From positions 67,102,476 to 67,166,475 of the forward strand of contig CM070634.1 of NCBI GenBank assembly GCA_036346255.1: DNA of 64,000 bases, in the 5' to 3' direction. Below, piece by piece: positions 23,701 through 32,329 of the stretch (position 1 is its first letter; each line of letters starts with the position of its first letter). This stretch comes from Ampelocalamus luodianensis. Lineage: Eukaryota > Streptophyta > Magnoliopsida > Poales > Poaceae. A model generated the notes under the pieces. That model was not told the DNA's origin. It did not search any database and saw only the letters and a program-made list of their open reading frames with translations. The translations under genes were made by a program, and so were the position numbers.

Positions 23701-26700
23701 CGGGTTGAGACCACCCTTGTGGTTAAGACCTGTGGTCTTTTTGCAAAGACCACCTTTGCGGGTTGAGACCACCTCTTTAACTGGTCTGTTCACCCAAGTT
23801 TGACTGACCCCACTTGTCAGTCCTGCTCATTTTCTCAATTCCTCCGCCTCAAAAGCCTGTGCGCATTGAATGGCTGTTGTATCACATTAAATGCGGTCAC
23901 ATCTAAGGTATTTCGTTTCCTCCTTTTGACGGCATGCCTTGTCCTATCTTTGCCCTGTTGTTCACCTACCCTTAACACATATGCCCTGAGCCCCTCAGTG
24001 TTTTCTCCGCCATCTCTGGCTATAAGTAGCCCGAGTGTGCCTCCCTTCATCCCCTTCTTCCTCATTTTCCCGATTTCTTTGCTCTCGCCTAGACTTCTCC
24101 GTGCTTGTGCTGGAAGCTTCACTCTCCTTTGGGTTGGACCTCCCCTCTTGCCAAGACCTCCTGCTTTCCGGTTTTTGGGTTGAATTCGTTTAAGTTCTTT
24201 TAAGTCTTTTAAGTTCTTTCTCCCTAGTTTGTCTTATTTATTTGGTTCTTTGCGAACGTGTAGGTCCCGAGTTCGAAGAGGAGTACTTGGACCCAGCAGT
24301 CTCTGCCGAAACCTCACCACTTCTCAACGAAGGCAAGTCGCAGACCTTTGATCATGTTGAACCTAGCATTTTAAAGATATATTGTTTTACCTTTACATGC
24401 ATGGCTATTTTTATAAATGGTTTGGGCAGTAGCTATTTTCCTATTTGACATTATGCCTCCTTGGATAATTGTACTCAACATGTTGATATGATCCCCTTGG
24501 ACAAATTAGAACGGGTAATTTTAGTTGGTATTGTTTGATATTGCCAACATGGGACCGTATGTTTATGCTTAGCCTTGCTTTAGAACCATTCGTCTTGAGA
24601 ATCATGATGTTTTCTTAATAATCTTAACTAATTGAACTATGGAACTGTGGTGAGATGCCACTATTGAGCAACAGTGGTGAGATGCCACCGTTGTGTCGAT
24701 TGTGGTGTGATGCCGCTTCTGTTAAAACTTGTGGTGCCAAGACTAGGGTGGTCTTTTGGCCGGGTTGAACCCAAAACTGTTTTCTCACCCAGGGAAGTGA
24801 TCGTGCAGTAAAAGGGAGGTGCTATACGCACTTTGGGATGAGGTTGTCTTCCCTGGGTGGTTTAAGGACTTAACTTTGTGTTCCTTTGATCCGGGTATTC
24901 TCGTGCAACCACAAGACCATTTTATGAGGGTAGTCTGGGCCAAATAATTAGCAATGAGATGGTTTGGTTCTGTTGTGGTGGAGCGTGCTGATTCGCATGG
25001 CACAAGAGGGGGCCACTGGGATGGCGAAACCTTAGCGGGCAACTCCGAGCCAAATCAAAGCTTTGTAAAGGCCTTGTCGCGCTCTCTGGACTGCTCACCT
25101 TCGGAAGTGAGCAAGGGTTTCGACGGGAACCCGACTCGCTAGAGAGGTCGTGAATTATGGGTAAAGTTGTACACCTCTGTAGAGTGAAAATCTATTCGAA
25201 TAGCCAAGTTCTTGGTCATAGACTTTTGCCTGGTGATTTGCGCAAGGGGTAGCTTTTCAAAAAGAGGTCTTGGAACTCTAGAGTGGTCCGGGGTGCTCCT
25301 GAGTGTGTGCTCTGGGGTGGTCTTGGAACTCTAGAGTGGTCGTGGGAGCTCTGGAGTTGGTGCTCTGGAGAGGTCGTGGGTGAGGTCTTGATCGTGGGTG
25401 CGACCAGACCTCCCACGAGTGGTCTTGGGAGTGTGTTAGTGCTCACTCCCTCCTTTCAAACAAATGTATTTATGTATTATTGTTTCAACTTGAGCTGTGC
25501 AATCTACTTATGTTATTTACTGTCAAATATTGCTTTTCGCAACTAACCCTACAGCTATCATTGTCAAGCCACTGCATGAATATTATGTGCATACTTATTC
25601 TCTGCGATTTGCTGAGTACATTCAACGTACTTATGGCTTTGAGCCCTCTGATTAAGCAGTGGCCGAAGATGATCAAGGTCAAAGGTGCCCAGACCTCTTC
25701 GAGGAGTTCTTTGATGACTCGACCTTCTAGGAGACGTCCTCCACTCGACAGCCTGTGGGCTTGCCGGATGACCTCAAGCGCTTTTGGTGGTTCCACTGTA
25801 AAGTTTTCTTTTGTCGGTTTTTGTGAGCCCTGGTTGGCAACCTCTGTAAACAACCCTGACCATAAGGTCCTTGTTGTTATAAGTTATTTTGTCTGCTCCT
25901 TTTGTTGTTTAGCCGGGTGGTTGTGGTTACACCTAAGTGTTCTGTGCGAGCTAGCTTGTGTTTCCTGGGACTGGCTCAGTGCACAGAGGCCAGACCTCCA
26001 GGAGGTTTTTGAGATCTCCTGGGACCTCCTTTCAGAATATGCTTGGTGGACCTCCTAGACATCCGGGTGGTCCTATCGGACCTCCCTAAGAGCTTCTGGG
26101 AGACCTTTCCTAGTGCATCTCGAGAGGGTGTCCACAAAGGATCAGATCGAGCTTCTTGCCTTGGCTATCAGTAGCTTCGTCGCTAGAACCAGGCATGATG
26201 GTCGGAGCGACGGTCGGCTCTGATACCAAGTTGTGTGCAATTCTTAAGCGGCAGAGATTGTAGGTGTGTGCGATGGGAGGGCAAGGTTTGAATGCCCAAC
26301 AGTGTGGAGGCACCAGCCGAGCAGCCTGGTGGCGCAGAGAAGAGAGGGGGAGAAGGGATTTTCTTTATTGCTTGCCTTTGATATTCCTATCCTTAAGTAA
26401 AGGATGCCTAACAAGAATATCTAATATAATGGAAACAAGCCAGCTAACTGGATAAGAAATCAACTAATTGGATAACTAAGAAAGGAAGGAAAATCTCTGT
26501 CCGCCTTGCTTCTCAAGGCACTGCACCGGTCGCGCCGTGCGCGTCCTTGTCATGGTTGCGACACTGATAGTAGCGTTCGTCCATGGCAGGCACATTCTCT
26601 TATCATTTTTTCGGCGACATTTTCAACAATAGGTGTTCCACTAGTGGAATTTTCAAAATTTTCCCCAACAATTTTGTATATACTGTGGGTATACCTTTCA

Positions 26701-29700
26701 TCATCCTAGTCATGATATGTGACAACTCCAAAATAAAATGATTGAATATTGTTCATGACAAAATGTGAGTGAGACTCAAGATACCTGATCCCTCAGCTGG
26801 TTAAGCAATGTCCCACCAATCAAACCAGGTCCAATGATCCCAACAGCAAGTGTGGTTTTGGAGAGGAAGAACCTCGAGTGAGCAGCTCTCAGGGCCCTCA
26901 CACAATCTTCTTGCTTCAATACAACAGTAATATTGTACTCACTGCAACCTTGAGCTATAGCTCGTACATTAATGTTTGCCTGCATATATTGTTACAGAGT
27001 AAATCAATCACTGCATCAATGGAAATCCCAATTTTACCACCCAAAATTGCAAGTACCTTTGCTAATGCATCAAAAAGGATTGCACTGACACCAGGAGTAC
27101 TGGCCATCCTCAGGCCAACAGCAGCAAGAATGCTGCAACCATGAATGATTTCAACCTGAAAAGAATTATTTGCATGGTAGGTACATTGGAAGTGATCAAA
27201 TCCATACAATGAAGATTTTGTTATACATTTGCATGACAATGATTTTTTTTTCTTTAGCAAAATATTAGTGAAGACCATACAATGAAGACTTTCGAAACTA
27301 TAATGCCTGCATTGGTGTATTTGCTGCAAGAAATAGCTTATCGCATGAGTGATGCTATTTCTTGGTTAAAAAAAAAAGTAATGCTGTTTCTGTTGAGGAG
27401 ATAGCTTTGCTTGGACGTGTCTATTCTCCTAGTCATATTTGCTCATATGAATAAATTTAAATATTTAATACTCCCTCCGTCCACAAATACAAGTCGTTTT
27501 TTACTTTTTCAGTCTCCAATGCAAAATTTTGTCTATGATTTTTTATTTTATTTTTATCACAATATACTAGCAAAAAATAAAAATAAATATTATGAAAGTA
27601 TGTTGCAAAATAAATACAAATGCCATTATTTTCAAGTAGTCGATCTATGTACTTTTACATATATTAACGGTCAAAGTTTTGAAACGTTGACCGCGTAGGT
27701 CCCACGGTGACCTATACTTAGAGACGGTGGGAGTACATTTAGAGTAGAGAACTTGTAGCTTTTTTTAAGAGAACATTATTTGGTGGGATTTTTGTCGAAG
27801 AAAGTGTTCAAATAATCATTGTACAAGACTAGAATTACCTTAGATAGCCTTCCTGCTGCTAATGCCTCACGAAACCTAACATGCAAGGCTGCAGAGACTG
27901 CTGCAACTTCCTTTTCTGGAACAGCAAAGCATACCGAGTGTTCACTGCTAGCCTGCACATATCTTGCAGTAAGGATGAACCTTAATGAATCATACGGAGA
28001 TACAAAAGATGAAAAGACATACCTGAGATATCATGATAACATTAGCTGCAACATTTTTGACACAACTAAATATGGCGCTTGCTGTACCTGGGACACCAGC
28101 CATTCCAGTTCTGTATTGAAGATATGGAGATCATTAAGACAATATAATAAACAAGCTTTAATAATAAAAAGTTAGGCCATCTTGCATGTAACATCAATGG
28201 TTTTATTCTCTTATGTGTTAACCTTGCTAGGTCAGCACAAAACAGCATTTAGAGTTGAAAACTTCATGTTAAACTGGAACTCTAATCTCATAAGCAACGT
28301 AAGGCACAAACATTGTCTTCTGAAGCTAATGACGATCGTGCAAGTACTGTATCACAAAGACTAAAATCATAACTGAATATTATACAATTACGATTTGGAG
28401 GTTCAAAATAAGAAATGATGTTAACTTACCCTTCAACATTAACCAGGGCCAATTTATCTATAGTAGCAAATGATTTGACACAAGCATCTAAATCACCATT
28501 TTCATTGGCAGGTTGCTTGCAAATCATCGTTCCAGGGGCAGAGATATTGAACATGTTCCTAATGACAATGGGAATATTGTCTTGCATCACAGGTATAATG
28601 GTACGTGGATGCAATACATTTGCCCCAAAATATGACTGCGCAGAACAAAGTTGAGTTAGCACTGAAGTTTGATGTGGCAAGAGATCTAATAGCTTGGAAT
28701 GCAAGAAAAGCATGATCTTGGCACATAGGGCTCCCACTATTGCTGGGTTCCAGTGCCCAGCAACAGCAAGCAACTCTAGCTCCTTCAAAGACCTTAAAGT
28801 GATGAAACATTTTTTTAGGGGAAGAGCCCCTGTTGCACCATGCAGCTTCCGATGCACTGTTGTGCGTCAGTGCTCAAACATAAGTACAAAATGAATGACA
28901 GTGATAAGATTAAGAACACGTCCCAAGAATAGAGAAATTACCATTTCCCAGGCCTCCTGATATGATAATGTGCTTAAGATCACCGCCTCACTAACTGCAT
29001 TGATCAGATGATTCTTAATCAGATATATACTTAATTACTTGGTACAAGAGAAGGGCCATCGCCCTATGTAAATAGAGAATTTCCATGCACTAAATTCTTC
29101 CCTAAAATACTATGTGTATGCTAATTTTTACACATCAAGTCAAAATGAAACCAATGACAAACGTTTAGTTGAAAAGCGTAAGACCCATGTAGGACAAACC
29201 TTTTCTAGGATCTGCACTAAATACCCCATCAACATCAGTCCAGATTGTGACCTGACGTGCCCTAACAAGGGAACCAATTATTGCTGCTGAGAAATCACTT
29301 CCATCCCTTTTCAGAGTAGTAGGAATGTTTTCAGCTGTACTCGCAATAAACCCAGTAGCAACTATTATCTCAGCAGGTTGTCGTGAAAACCATTTCTGGA
29401 GTCGCTTCTCAGATTCCAAATAATCAGGATCTACCTGGTTAGGACCACTGGGTTTCACAACTAGAACTTCTCTTGTATCCATCCAACTGCAAGGTGCCCC
29501 AGACTGCAAAAATTACATGGGGCCGTACAGGTCAGTTTGATCATAATGGTAAAACACTAGGTCAAATTTTCTGGATTATGTAATAAAGGAAAAGGAAGAC
29601 TTTCTTCTTATCATATGTTGTGGAAGATATATCGCTGAGGAAAACATTTACTTACAATAGTTAAACTACTGTCCTACTATATTTTAGCACTACACAATAG

Positions 29701-30371
29701 GAGAAAGCACCAGCCATGAAGCCACTGCTCCTGTAAATAAATTCAGTGACAACGAATTTGCGTCATTTCAGTACTGAACTACAGCAGCATATGGTGGTGG
29801 TTGCACATCATGTAAGGTACTTTAACATAAGGACTGAACTACAACAGCAAATGGTGGTTGCTGCACACAATGAACGGCTTTATAAGGACTGAGCCTTCGG
29901 ATGTTCAAAAGTCACAACAGCACCAGCAAAACTAATTAGAGAGACCATGCAGAACAGCCCCAGCAAAACTTGAAGCTCACATGCTCTCAATGATGATACT
30001 TATCTTCTTTTTCTCAGGTGCATTGTTCATTCTCAGAGAGAGAGAGAGAGAGAGAGAGTATTGGACTATTGGTATAAATGCAATGTTATTGCACCGTTGT
30101 GGTTTAGTTGGCAATTCATATAAGAAAATGCAACTCAAGTAGCATAAAAAAAATATTAAGACATATGCCAGTTCTACGATGTCAGAAGTCAGAACGCATA
30201 AAGCACAAATTTTCTGCAGCATTCATAAATTGTTGAAATTAGAGATAAACTGCAGAATGTTTCAAGCATCTTTCATGCATACCGTCTTTATAGCATATGA
30301 CAGCATCTGAGCTGACCACAACTCTCCATGCCCAACAACGAAATCAGAGAAAGATTCTGTTGCATGTCCAG
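13071..30371 (-). CDS. AK-HSDH: Bifunctional aspartate kinase-homoserine dehydrogenase, 15 exons, 5' part outside window
   Basis: This plastid enzyme catalyses the first step (phosphorylation of aspartate) and the third step (NAD(P)H-dependent reduction of aspartate semialdehyde to homoserine) towards Thr, Met and Ile; threonine feedback acts through the ACT region. Exons, 5' to 3' on the minus strand: 30371-30283, 29503-29200, 28994-28942, 28635-28430, 28110-28023, 27952-27839, 27155-27057, 26979-26785, 16734-16652, 15566-15341, 14772-14627, 14460-14325, 13718-13635, 13561-13469, 13316-13071. All 14 introns are GT-AG and all phases fit, giving 719 residues and a TAG stop at 13071-13073 with no internal stop. 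Plant family members are roughly 900 residues, so about 200 N-terminal residues are missing, including the transit peptide and the KFGGTS-type motif. The gene may continue beyond 64000 or be 5'-truncated; the window cannot decide. Confidence 0.95.
15341..16734 (-). CDS. AK-HSDH: AK-HSDH window exons 9-10: HSDH nucleotide- and substrate-binding part
   Basis: Exon 9 (16652-16734) encodes AAVLKENMNIDLRVIGITGS and exon 10 (15341-15566) includes VLVDCTADTNVASHYYDWLK and VITPNKKANSGPLDR, the conserved HSDH segment containing the NKK lysines. Exon 9 joins exon 8 across the 10,050-bp TE-filled intron 16735-26784 with no phase change. The 1,085-bp intron 15567-16651 contains unrecognised, probably repetitive, sequence and no other gene. 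Confidence 0.95.
16871..18211 (+). mobile_element. LTR-like segment interrupted by a MULE-type insert
   Basis: Sequence beginning TGTCATGGCCGAGGGCC, with a TATATAA box at 17064-17070 and C/T-rich tracts after it, looks like a plus-oriented copia-type LTR. It is split at 17160-18115 by the element described next and resumes after 18124. Without the insert it is about 376 bp. No primer-binding site or coding part follows, so it is probably a solo LTR in the AK-HSDH intron. I could not find a target duplication, and the right edge is approximate. Confidence 0.5.
17160..18115. mobile_element. Non-autonomous MULE-type element (Pack-MULE candidate), 956 bp
   Basis: Inverted ends read AAGGTTATTAAGTCG on the left and, inwards on the right, ATGGTTATCAAGTCG, continuing in GTCGAC/CGACTAGTCG motifs. 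A perfect 9-bp direct repeat CTCCCTGCC flanks it at 17151-17159 and 18116-18124, the usual Mutator duplication size. The interior (17300-18010) is strongly GC-rich, unlike the termini and the surrounding intron, and is open in several frames on both strands. That pattern is seen when a MULE carries a captured host 5' gene fragment, but I recognise no domain. No transposase. Confidence 0.8.
18212..18844. other. AK-HSDH intron sequence, no gene
   Basis: A/T-rich sequence between the LTR-like segment and the gypsy remains. The small frames at 18562-18792 and 18730-18972 have no family resemblance. Part of it (18600-18844) may belong to an LTR that reads TGTTAAATGTTAG on the minus strand from about 18850. 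Confidence 0.5.
18945..19700 (-). pseudogene. Gypsy integrase fragment
   Basis: A 251-residue frame covers the catalytic core: AMDFIEGLARVGGKMVILTVIDRFSKFAHFIPL holds the first Asp, IVSDRDDVVFTG the second, and QLEAANKV the Glu of the DDE triad. A frameshift past 19100 separates the C-terminal VGKLSPRYYDPYEVM segment. A chromodomain is not visible. Confidence 0.88.
19525..21171 (-). pseudogene. Gypsy reverse transcriptase and RNase H, frameshifted
   Basis: Pieces in three frames give the RT order: VRKKDDTQRFYVGYHALNEK (about 21110), LDLRSGYHQVRMHP (20834-21022), then FFDDILIYSSSWSEHL, the xxDD active-site motif (20396-20827). Then come YYRRFIKEYGTIAAPLT (about 20540) and the RNase H region with LWGRTFLVRTDHYSLKSLL (about 20230). 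At least three frameshifts prevent translation of a polyprotein. Confidence 0.88.
21518..21757 (-). pseudogene. Gypsy aspartic protease fragment
   Basis: The frame contains KLVALVDSGSTHNFIDEAV, with the DSG active-site triplet of retroviral-type proteases in plant gypsy elements. It would process Gag-Pol. The frame is lost shortly after this motif. Confidence 0.85.
21880..22789 (-). pseudogene. Gypsy gag, main part
   Basis: Minus-strand translation gives FPVFDGKVDPLPWLNRCEHF (around 22560-22620), the entry of the retrotransposon gag domain. It ends in the zinc-knuckle start GLCYNCEKF near 21900, interrupted before its later ligands. At least one stop and frame changes are present. The N-terminal gag piece lies beyond the insert, at about 26110-26190. 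Confidence 0.75.
22790..26117 (+). mobile_element. Long solo-LTR-like block inserted in the gypsy gag
   Basis: The block begins TGTAACGTCCCG, a common plant LTR start, and ends TTCCTAGTGCA. It interrupts gag: minus-strand text up to CTCGAGATGCA resumes as TGCACAGCTGG after it. The pentamer GTGCA occurs at both edges (22781-22785 and 26113-26117) and may be the target duplication, which would move the ends a few bases. It contains a CTATAAGTAG box near 24020, two tandem repeats, and the GTTGTACACCTCTG module (25158-25195) seen in the LTRs at 4.7 and 6.4 kb. No coding region was found, so it is read as a solo LTR. Confidence 0.65.
23528..23776. repeat. Two adjacent tandem repeats inside the long LTR
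   Basis: First, a 30-bp unit TTAGATCTTGACCGTCAGGA plus CCTCCCCTTG, about three copies (23538-23630). Second, a 58-bp unit containing TTTGCGGGTTGAGACCACCC, 2.5 copies starting at 23633, 23691 and 23749. Copies differ by only one or two bases, so they were made recently or are kept alike. Confidence 0.85.
26232..26670 (-). mobile_element. 5' LTR of the gypsy element
   Basis: Read on the minus strand it begins TGTTGGGGAAAATTTTG and ends AATTGCACACA. A primer-binding site (TTGGTATCAGAGCC, initiator-Met tRNA type, about 26217-26230) and the gag start follow. No matching 3' LTR was found near 18850. Confidence 0.75.
26785..28635 (-). CDS. AK-HSDH: AK-HSDH window exons 4-8: kinase end, ACT regulatory segments, HSDH nucleotide-binding start
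   Basis: Exon 4 (28430-28635) encodes SYFGANVLHPRTIIPVM and ends in NVEG. Exons 5 to 8 (28023-28110, 27839-27952, 27057-27155, 26785-26979) carry two ACT-like segments, around GMAGVPGTASAIF...VIMISQASSEHSV and around GLRMASTPGVSAILFDALAK...CSEYNITVVL. These bind threonine in this family. Exon 8 then enters the HSDH Rossmann fold with VGIIGPGLIGGTLLNQL, whose GPGLIG is the GxGxxG dinucleotide loop. The exon 6-7 intron contains a Stowaway MITE. Confidence 0.95.
27471..27733. mobile_element. Stowaway-type MITE in an AK-HSDH intron
   Basis: A 263-bp A/T-rich element with ends CTCCCTCCGTCCACAAATA and, inverted on the right, CTCCCACCGTCTC. It is flanked by TA on both sides (27469-27470, 27734-27735). 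This is the Tc1/mariner-type Stowaway family, abundant in grasses. It lies between the exons at 27057-27155 and 27839-27952 and does not touch splice sites. Confidence 0.93.
28942..30371 (-). CDS. AK-HSDH: AK-HSDH window exons 1-3: second half of the aspartate kinase catalytic region
   Basis: Exon 1 (30283-30371) starts in mid-codon and encodes AGHATESFSDFVVGHGELWS. Exon 2 (29200-29503) holds the kinase motif TTLKRDGSDFSAAIIGSLV and WTDVDGVFSADPRK, the conserved substrate- and nucleotide-binding segments of aspartate kinases. Exon 3 (28942-28994, 53 nt) encodes VSEAVILSTLSYQEAWEM. The first kinase motif, normally near the N-terminus, would be in an exon upstream of 30372. The 779-bp intron between exons 1 and 2 holds an (AG)12 microsatellite at 30035-30058. 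Confidence 0.95.
30035..30058. repeat. (AG)12 microsatellite in AK-HSDH intron
   Basis: Twelve uninterrupted AG units. It could serve as a polymorphic marker tied to the gene. Confidence 0.95.
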
Positions 30372-30622
30372 CTGCAAACATAAATAAACAAAAACAAAGG
30401 TATTACACATCTCAAAAACTACAAAGTTCATGTTATCGCATATTTACTAAAACGACAGCAGGTAAGTCAGCCATTAGTATGATGGAAGACGGCGTATACC
30501 AGAGTAATAGTCATTGGTAGAAGATGTGGCTCAACACAAGCTGTAACTGATTTAGATTGTGTGTATGTCCAGAAAAAGAGTTGCAACCCAACATTCTATG
30601 TTTTGCTAAAATGAGGTTTAAC
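30372..30622. other. Sequence upstream of the first visible AK-HSDH exon
   Basis: The acceptor TTTGCAG abuts 30371. The next 250 bp upstream look like ordinary A/T-rich intron with no further AK exon in any frame, and then a hAT-like fragment begins. This is the last stretch that can be assigned to the gene. Confidence 0.6.
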
Positions 30623-31094
30623 TAAGGGTGAAAACGGATCGAATACGAATTGAATAGTGGTGAAACCATATTTGTATTTGTATTTTTTAAACGAATATGA
30701 ATACGGATTCAAATATGCTCGAATAAGAACACGAATTGAATGTCATCACGAATACAAATTTGAATCGAATATATACTCAATTAGGTTGAATCAGGTTATC
30801 CTCATAACTTATGTAATGTGAAGATATTAATGACGCTTTATCCTTGTAAAGTCACACTTAATCATTCTAATCTATTTATTCCACCTAAAGGAACATGAAT
30901 TCACATTGAATCTAAAAAATTCGTCCCACTAATTAGGTATACTGCAATAAAATACTTATATTGCTTCATCGAATCCGAATACTAATAGTTCGGATCAAAT
31001 AACAATTCGGATGGAAAAAAATCCAGACCATATTCGTATCCATTTTTTTATGCGAATTCGAATACGATAATACGAAAATGAATAGGAGAGAAAT
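30623..31094. mobile_element. hAT-like non-autonomous fragment
   Basis: The start TAAGGGTGAAAACGGATCG and a body of GAATACGAAT/ATTCGTATTC motifs match the subterminal style of grass hAT-derived elements. The complementary terminus is missing because the copia A LTR interrupts it at 31095; the other end would lie beyond 64000. Confidence 0.55.
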
Positions 31095-31251
31095 TGTAAA
31101 ACGTGTTTTGTACATTCTCTCTCTCTCTCTCTCTCGACCCATGTGGCCCATGTAGCCCATGAGGCCTTGTCTATATGTCTATATATATATTCTCAATAAT
31201 GAATAGGATGCACAATTGTGAATAGAAAAATCCTTCTACATTTTCCTAACA
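31095..31251 (+). mobile_element. 5' LTR of copia A
   Basis: A 157-bp LTR beginning TGTAAAACGTG and ending TTTCCTAACA, with a (CT)n run at 31116-31134 and a TATATATATT box near 31180. The primer site TGGTATCAGACC follows at 31252-31263. The length is short but within the range of copia elements. Confidence 0.75.
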
Positions 31252-31464
31252 TGGTATCAGACCCTCTCCACCCAAACTCTGACCCTATTTCCCCTCAACG
31301 CCACCGTCATCGCTGAACTATTCTTTCCCCCCGTGGGCTGGCGGCCTCGAGCTACTGCTACATCCGCGTCTCCGCCTTTCACTCGGCTCCTCTGCTACAA
31401 AGCACTTCAAGCCAGCGATCCGGCGACTGGCGAGGAGACCTGCGGCATGCTCAAGATCTGCCTA

Positions 31465-32247
31465 TGACGAGGATCTAATAATCCTTATTTAATTATTTAT
31501 TCATAATTCTTATTATAGATAAATAAACCATCATATGGTTCTTGAGTATACCCTTTAATATGCATAAGGGAGAAGCTGACCAAGTGATCAAAAGTTCTTC
31601 TACGACCACCCCCATAGTCGTAAGTCCTTCTACGACTACCTCATGATCGTAAGTCCTTCTACGATCATCTTCTGGTCATAAGTTCTTCTACGACCAGTAT
31701 CTAGTCGTAAGATTTTCTACGACCACCATGTGGTCGTAAGTTCTTCTACGATCAGGCCAGTTACAACCACCCTGTAATCAATAGAGCTTGCAGACGAGTA
31801 GGCCCAATTGATTAGGGATTCTAAGCAGTCAATATACACCGTCATTCTCAAGAATAATTGCACGTCATGCGCCTCTATCTCTGACGATAACTGTCAAACG
31901 ACGTGGAGGGGTTACTACTCCGGTGATAACTACCATTAATGTGCCCGTTATATGAAATGATGAGATGCCTCTTGACCTGGAGAAACGGCCACCTCTTCGT
32001 ACACTATATAAAGGCTATCCTTAGTTGACAAAAGGGGAGAGGAAGCGCAATCAGGAGCACAAGCCCTAGTCTTTCTCTTTATTGTAACCAGCATACTCAA
32101 TACAATACACATAGGAGTAGGGTTGTATTCTCTCTGGAGAAGGCCCGAACCTGTATAAAAATCCCTGTGTCGTTCTCTCTGCTTGATCAATCTTGGAGAC
32201 CCTCAAATCAAACAACCATACGTAAGATCGGTTCTAAAATACCAACA
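31465..32247 (+). mobile_element. 5' LTR of the Tat gypsy
   Basis: 783 bp, TGACGAGGATCTAATAATCC to ATACCAACA. It holds a run of GTCGTAAG...CTACGAC hairpin repeats (31598-31765) upstream of a TATATAAA box at 32005-32012. The primer site GTTGGCACCGTCCGTGGGG follows at 32248. Confidence 0.92.
32005..32012 (+). promoter_or_regulatory. TATA box of the Tat 5' LTR
   Basis: TATATAAA in the context CACTATATAAAGGCTATCC, conserved at 47446-47453 in the 3' LTR. It lies downstream of the hairpin repeats and about 240 bp before the LTR end. Confidence 0.7.
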
Positions 32248-32329
32248 GTTGGCACCGTCCGTGGGGATAGTCATCCGGTGGTTCCTCGTCAACAGGTTTT
32301 CTTCATTTTTCCCAACTCTATTGCTTTCA

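Larger units (their letters stand above)
18850..26670 (-). mobile_element. Ty3/gypsy retrotransposon, degraded, with a 3.3-kb insert in gag
   Basis: Minus-strand order from the right: 5' LTR (26232-26670), primer site TTGGTATCAGAGCC, gag start (about 26110-26190), a foreign block (about 22790-26117), rest of gag (21880-22789), protease, RT, RNase H and integrase ending near 18945. At about 18850 a GAGGGGGGTGTTAAATG sequence resembles a polypurine tract plus LTR start, but it does not match the 5' LTR (TGTTGGGGAAAATTTTG). The 3' end therefore appears lost or replaced by another element. All frames are interrupted. It lies antiparallel to nothing: its strand is the same as AK-HSDH, inside that gene's largest intron. 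Confidence 0.85.

Noticed and set aside
28640..28857. 5' extension of the open frame of AK-HSDH window exon 4
   Set aside because: The frame is open by chance; a good acceptor (CTGCGCAG) precedes SYFGANV and the residues upstream do not match the family.
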